A stretch of 9,967 nucleotides of DNA from DASZCR01 sp035942915 (GTDB lineage Bacteria; Acidobacteriota; Blastocatellia; Pyrinomonadales; Pyrinomonadaceae): contig DASZCR010000292.1 of NCBI GenBank assembly GCA_035942915.1, forward strand, positions 1 through 9,967, in the 5' to 3' direction. Shown one piece after another: positions 6,777 through 9,967 of this stretch; the first letter of the stretch is position 1, and every line of letters starts with the position of its first letter. The translations under genes were made by a program, and so were the position numbers. Under the pieces are notes generated by a model that was given only the letters and a program-made list of their open reading frames with translations, searched no databases and was not told where the DNA came from.

Positions 6777-9649
6777 CATCTCTCCGCAAAAGTTCCGCCG
6801 GGGTCGAACTGCTCTTTCAAACGACGCGACAAGATGAGCGCGCCGCCCTTCGCGCCCCACGCGTCTATGCGCTGCTGCAACTCGACGCCCGCGCGTTCCA
6901 ACACCAGATGGCCTCCGGCCTCGCGCGCCGTTCGCCTGAGCTTTTCGAGAGCGCGCACATGACGGTCGTCATCCCCGGCCGTCCCGACCGACACGCGCAG
7001 ACGCCCATCGCACGCGCCCGCCTGCCACGCCGAGACCTCCGCGCCGTCTTCTTCAGCATGTATCTCAAGCAACGCGAGTAGGTCTGCGAGACGCGTCGGC
7101 GGAACGCTCGCGCGCCAGACCAGGCGCGCCCCGTCGCGCACCGACGCGGCGGCCAGATTCTTCCACACGGCAGCGTCATCGGTCAGCATCTCGATTGACG
7201 CGCGACTCGCGGCCGATGTCAACAGTTCGCGCGCGCGCGTCGTCTGATGCACAACCGCGTCGCGCGTCCCTGCGAAGCGGACGAGCAGGAGGTGCTCGTC
7301 GGATGAATCGTGCGAGGCATCGACGGCCGACGCGAGCGTGGGCGAGAGCAACTCGGCGGCGACCGGAAAGAGACGCGCCTGCGAGACGGCGTGCGCGGCG
7401 CCAAGCAGCGACGCGTAATCGCCGGAGCGCGCGATGAGTGTTGCGCTCTCGGCCGGGAGCGGTCGCAGCTTGAACGTCAGTTCGAGAATCAGACCGAGCG
7501 TGCCGTAGCTTCCGACGAACAGCTTGCAGAGGTCGTAGCCCGCGACGTTTTTGACGACGCGCGAACCGGCGCGAATCAGACTTCCATCGGCGAGCGCGAC
7601 GCGCATGCCGAGGACGTGCGAGCGCACAAGGCCGTAGCCGGGTGCGTGTGCGCCGCTGGCGGCCGTCGCTGCGACGCCGCCGAGCGTGGCGCGGCCGTCG
7701 TCCGGCGGGTCGAGCGGCAGCCATTGGTCTGCGCGGCGCAACTGCTCGTTGAAACGCGCGAGCGTGAGTCCTGCTTCGGCCGTCGCCACGAGGTCGGCCG
7801 GTTCGTGTTCGACGAGACGTGCAAGGCGCGTCGTCTTCACGAAGAGATTAACGCGTTGACGGCCGCTGTCATGCTGCGAGTCGAGCCACGTGCCTGCGCC
7901 CTGCGGCGCGACCGTCCAGCCTTCGCTCGACGCGAGACGCAGCACCTCGCACGCCTCTGCAAACGAACCCGGCTCGACCGTCAACACGTCTTTCGTCGTC
8001 TCACCTGCCGAAGCGTGCTCCGCGCCGACGATTGATGCGAGCGCGTCGGCCGCGCGTGCGGCATCGAACGCGCGGCCTGTACGCGCGAAGGTTTGCGTGC
8101 GCGCCGTCGCGTTGAGCGCAGGAGAGACGAGGGGAATCGAAGAAGGGAAACCGTGCGTGTCGGCCTGCCGGACTTCGACTTCGGACGTATCGGAAATTGC
8201 TCCGCCGCCGTTCGTCTCGCGTCGCCTCGCGGCCTTCGAGGCGACGACGGCGCGCGCCTCGCCACAGCCGAGCGGCGCGGGGATAATCTTGCCGGGGTTG
8301 CACAGGCCGTGCGGGTCGAAGGCGGCACGCACGCGGAGCATCGCGCGCAGGTCGGCTTCCGAAAAGATGAGCGGCAGGTATTCGCTCTTGTCGAGGCCGA
8401 CGCCGTGCTCGCCCGTAATCGTCCCGCCCGCGCGCACGCACGTCTCCATCATCTCGCGCCCCGCCTCTTTAACGCGCCGCACCTCGTCTTCATTACGCGA
8501 GTCGAAGCAGATGAAAGGATGCAGGTTACCGTCGCCTGCGTGGAAGACGTTGGCGACCGGCAGTCTGTATTTCGCGCCGATGCGATAAGTCTCGGCGAGC
8601 ACTTCGGGCAGACGCGAACGCGGCACGACGGCGTCCTGCAACATGAGGTCGGGCGAGATGCGACCCATCGCGCCGAACGCGCCCTTGCGCGCCGCCCACA
8701 ACTTTTTCCGCTCGGCCTCGTCGGCCGCACGCCGCCACGTCCGCGCGCCGTGATGCAGACAGATTGACTCGACATGAGCAGTCTCCTCATCAAGACCGGC
8801 GTCGAGGCCGTCGAGTTCGACGAGCAACGCGGCCTCCGCATCTAGTGGGATGCCCGCCGCGAAGACGCTCGCCTCGACGGCGCGGATGGTCGCGCCGTCA
8901 ACCATTTCGAGCGCGGCCGGGATGATGCCTGCGGCGATAATCGCCGAGACGGCGCGGCTCGCATCGTCAACGCTCTTGAAGTCTGCGAGCAGTGTGCGGA
9001 CGGCGGGCGGCGTCGGCGTCAGCCTGAGCGTCGCTTCGGTCGCAATACCGAACGTGCCTTCCGAGCCGACAAAGAGACCGAGCAGGTCGTAGCCCGCAGG
9101 CTCGCCCGTCGCGCCTCCGAGGTCAACCACCTCTCCGTTCGAGAGCACGACGCGCGCGCCGAGCACGTGGTCAACCGTCGTCCCATACTTCAGACAGTGG
9201 ATGCCGCCCGCGTTCTCTGCGATGTTGCCGCCGACGGTGCAGGTCGGCTGGCTCGAAGGGTCGGGCGCGTAATGCAGACCGTGCGGCGCGACCGCGCGCG
9301 AGACGAGCGCGTTGACTATCCCTGTCTCGACGACGGCGAGACGATTCTCGACATCCACCTTGAGCAACCTGCGCATCCGCGCCGTCTCAATCACGACGCC
9401 GCGACCGAGCGCGAGCGCCCCGCCCGACAGCCCCGTGCCCGCGCCGCGCGGCGCGAAGGGAACGCGCTCGCGCATCAGCACGCGCATCACTTCCGCCACC
9501 TCTGCGGTCGAATGTGGAAAGACGACGGCGCGCGGCCGCGCCTTGTGCTGCGGCAACCCGTCGCACTCGTAGACGAGCAACTCGTCGGGCTGCGAGAGCA
9601 ACTGTTCGCGCTTGAGAAACGCGCGCAGAGATGTAATCAGCGTGTCCAC
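6776..9649 (-). CDS. glcD-glcE: Fused glycolate oxidase FAD subunits GlcD-GlcE
   Basis: A single 957-residue flavoprotein combining what are two subunits in E. coli. It should oxidise glycolate (or a related 2-hydroxyacid) to glyoxylate. Residues 1-465 are GlcD: YECDGL (27-32), FAD loop PRGAGTGLSGG (67-77), YAPDPSSQ (127-134), GGNIAENAGG (140-149), GSEGTFGI (195-202), then the FAD-oxidase C-domain with NVFHAGDGNLHP (367-378) and GEHGVG (413-418), ending NPGKIIP. Residues 466-550 are a polar Ala/Arg/Thr-rich linker without recognised motifs. Residues about 551-957 match GlcE: PQGAGTWL (582-589), LGGVAATAASG, VVKNVAGYDL (698-707), GSYGTLGL (713-720), and a tail LKEQFDPGGTFAER. The GlcE half lacks the HxGDGNxH/GEHG motifs, as expected, and stops just short of the usual NPGR end. 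Start is GTG 9649, the first possible start after an in-frame stop; no clear Shine-Dalgarno. It overlaps glcF by one or four bases. Confidence 0.93.
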   Translation of the reverse strand: MDTLITSLRAFLKREQLLSQPDELLVYECDGLPQHKARPRAVVFPHSTAEVAEVMRVLMRERVPFAPRGAGTGLSGGALALGRGVVIETARMRRLLKVDVENRLAVVETGIVNALVSRAVAPHGLHYAPDPSSQPTCTVGGNIAENAGGIHCLKYGTTVDHVLGARVVLSNGEVVDLGGATGEPAGYDLLGLFVGSEGTFGIATEATLRLTPTPPAVRTLLADFKSVDDASRAVSAIIAAGIIPAALEMVDGATIRAVEASVFAAGIPLDAEAALLVELDGLDAGLDEETAHVESICLHHGARTWRRAADEAERKKLWAARKGAFGAMGRISPDLMLQDAVVPRSRLPEVLAETYRIGAKYRLPVANVFHAGDGNLHPFICFDSRNEDEVRRVKEAGREMMETCVRAGGTITGEHGVGLDKSEYLPLIFSEADLRAMLRVRAAFDPHGLCNPGKIIPAPLGCGEARAVVASKAARRRETNGGGAISDTSEVEVRQADTHGFPSSIPLVSPALNATARTQTFARTGRAFDAARAADALASIVGAEHASAGETTKDVLTVEPGSFAEACEVLRLASSEGWTVAPQGAGTWLDSQHDSGRQRVNLFVKTTRLARLVEHEPADLVATAEAGLTLARFNEQLRRADQWLPLDPPDDGRATLGGVAATAASGAHAPGYGLVRSHVLGMRVALADGSLIRAGSRVVKNVAGYDLCKLFVGSYGTLGLILELTFKLRPLPAESATLIARSGDYASLLGAAHAVSQARLFPVAAELLSPTLASAVDASHDSSDEHLLLVRFAGTRDAVVHQTTRARELLTSAASRASIEMLTDDAAVWKNLAAASVRDGARLVWRASVPPTRLADLLALLEIHAEEDGAEVSAWQAGACDGRLRVSVGTAGDDDRHVRALEKLRRTAREAGGHLVLERAGVELQQRIDAWGAKGGALILSRRLKEQFDPGGTFAER
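6782..6785 (-). promoter_or_regulatory. Shine-Dalgarno of glcF
   Basis: GGAG on the minus strand sits within the final codons of the upstream fused gene, five bases before the second of two adjacent ATG codons. It decides between the tandem starts at 6779 and 6776 and implies coupled translation through the overlapping TGATG. Confidence 0.6.
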
Positions 9650-9759
9650 TAGAATTGAAGCGTAACGGCAAGCACGATTTTCTTGAACGGGAGGTCGGGG
9701 CTAATGATACACTACGCCGCCGCCTCCCGCGAAAACTCCTTTGGCTCAGGTGACACAGC
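9650..9759. promoter_or_regulatory. Divergent promoter region between glcDE and gltS
   Basis: This 110-base gap must hold promoters for both directions. On the minus strand TATCAT (9704-9709) is a good -10 match, about 50 bases before the glcDE GTG, but no convincing -35 precedes it. On the plus strand TGA-TACACT (9705-9713) could be an extended -10, with TTGAAC at 9683-9688 as a -35 at a long 19-base spacing. The two -10 candidates overlap, so expression in one direction might compete with the other. I see no clear operator palindrome. Motif calls are by eye and weak. Confidence 0.35.
9748..9753 (+). promoter_or_regulatory. Shine-Dalgarno of gltS
   Basis: AGGTGA matches the anti-Shine-Dalgarno core exactly and lies six bases before the TTG at 9760. 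Its last three bases form an in-frame TGA stop, so TTG 9760 is the first usable start in this frame. The ATG at 9811 has no comparable site. Confidence 0.65.
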
Positions 9760-9967
9760 TTGGAATTCTCAATCCTCGACGGACTACGCACGATTAAGTT
9801 CGACCTTAGCATGACGCTGGCGCTGGCCGCACTCTCGCTCTTTGCAGGCTACGCGACGCTGCGCATCGTGCGCCCGCTCGCGCGTGTGAGTATTCCTGCG
9901 GCGGCCGTCGGCGGACTGTTGTTTGCGCTGCTCGTGCTGGCGCTGCGCGCTTCCGGGACGCTCGGCA
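9760..9967 (+). CDS. gltS: Sodium/glutamate symporter GltS (N-terminal part, cut by window end)
   Basis: Inner-membrane secondary transporter that would import glutamate with sodium. Only the first 69 residues are visible. They read as an amphipathic leader (MEFSILDGLRTIKFDLS), a first hydrophobic segment (MTLALAALSLFAGYATL, about 18-34), a basic turn RIVRPLARV, then SIPAAAVGGLLFALLVLAL, which matches the conserved IPxPVxGGL segment of the GltS family. The leader also resembles the family N-terminus (LDxxxTLALA), which, with the AGGTGA site, supports the TTG start at 9760 rather than ATG 9811; starting at 9811 would remove that leader. It is transcribed divergently from the glycolate operon. 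Family identification rests on one short conserved stretch, so it is likely but not certain; another permease with a similar N-terminus is possible. Confidence 0.75.
   Translation, partial: MEFSILDGLRTIKFDLSMTLALAALSLFAGYATLRIVRPLARVSIPAAAVGGLLFALLVLALRASGTLG

Noticed and set aside
5754..6962. A 402-residue open frame on the plus strand opposite glcF
   Set aside because: It is Arg/Ala-rich with no recognisable domain, and lies opposite a gene with clear 4Fe-4S and CCG motifs. Long antisense frames are expected with this G/C-ending codon use.
7890..8767. Overlapping plus-strand frames of 224-241 residues opposite the GlcDE linker
   Set aside because: No motif, signal or ribosome site was seen, and they share the Arg/Ala-rich composition of the other antisense frames. 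They are best read as shadows.
9387..9812. A 141-residue minus-strand frame that spans the divergent gap
   Set aside because: Its inner part is the glcD reading in another frame, with a basic, low-complexity composition. GlcD starts at 9649, and gltS runs the other way over its outer end.

Overview
The window looks like ordinary chromosomal DNA of a GC-rich acidobacterium (phylum Acidobacteriota). The best taxonomic clue is the first gene, a very large Oar-like TonB-dependent receptor with the motif NDFHGSLYEFFRND just after the plug domain and a KTFFFFSEE segment, both typical of the receptor families expanded in that phylum. Placement below phylum is not supported by anything here. All genes share the same strongly G/C-ending codon use, and I see no mobile element, phage gene, tRNA, rRNA or CRISPR array. 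Coding density is high: every gap between genes is under 120 bases.

Layout. (1) Bases 2-2905, + strand: C-terminal 967 residues of the TonB-dependent receptor, whose N-terminus lies outside the window. (2) Bases 2906-2998: short gap with a 17-bp hairpin and a possible extended -10 box placed right before the next gene. (3) Bases 2999-4231, + strand: nagA, N-acetylglucosamine-6-phosphate deacetylase with a full HxH metal motif. (4) A 23-base convergent gap. (5) Bases 4255-9649, - strand, read from high to low coordinates: a tight three-gene operon of a fused GlcD-GlcE flavoprotein, the iron-sulfur subunit GlcF, and an exported TPR-repeat protein, each joined to the next by a stop/start overlap of one or four bases. 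(6) Bases 9650-9759: divergent promoter region. (7) Bases 9760-9967, + strand: start of a gltS-like sodium/glutamate symporter, cut by the window end, apparently using a TTG start behind a strong Shine-Dalgarno sequence.

How they work together. GlcDE plus GlcF should form a membrane-associated glycolate (or related 2-hydroxyacid) dehydrogenase that passes electrons from two FAD modules through two 4Fe-4S clusters to the quinone pool. The TPR protein is translationally coupled to it but faces outside the cytoplasm, so the link is positional only. The receptor and NagA are neighbours on the same strand, which would fit uptake and use of amino-sugar material, but the hairpin between them suggests they may be separately transcribed. 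The most notable points are the GlcD-GlcE fusion in one 957-residue chain and the coupled TPR gene. I did not find a convincing undescribed system.
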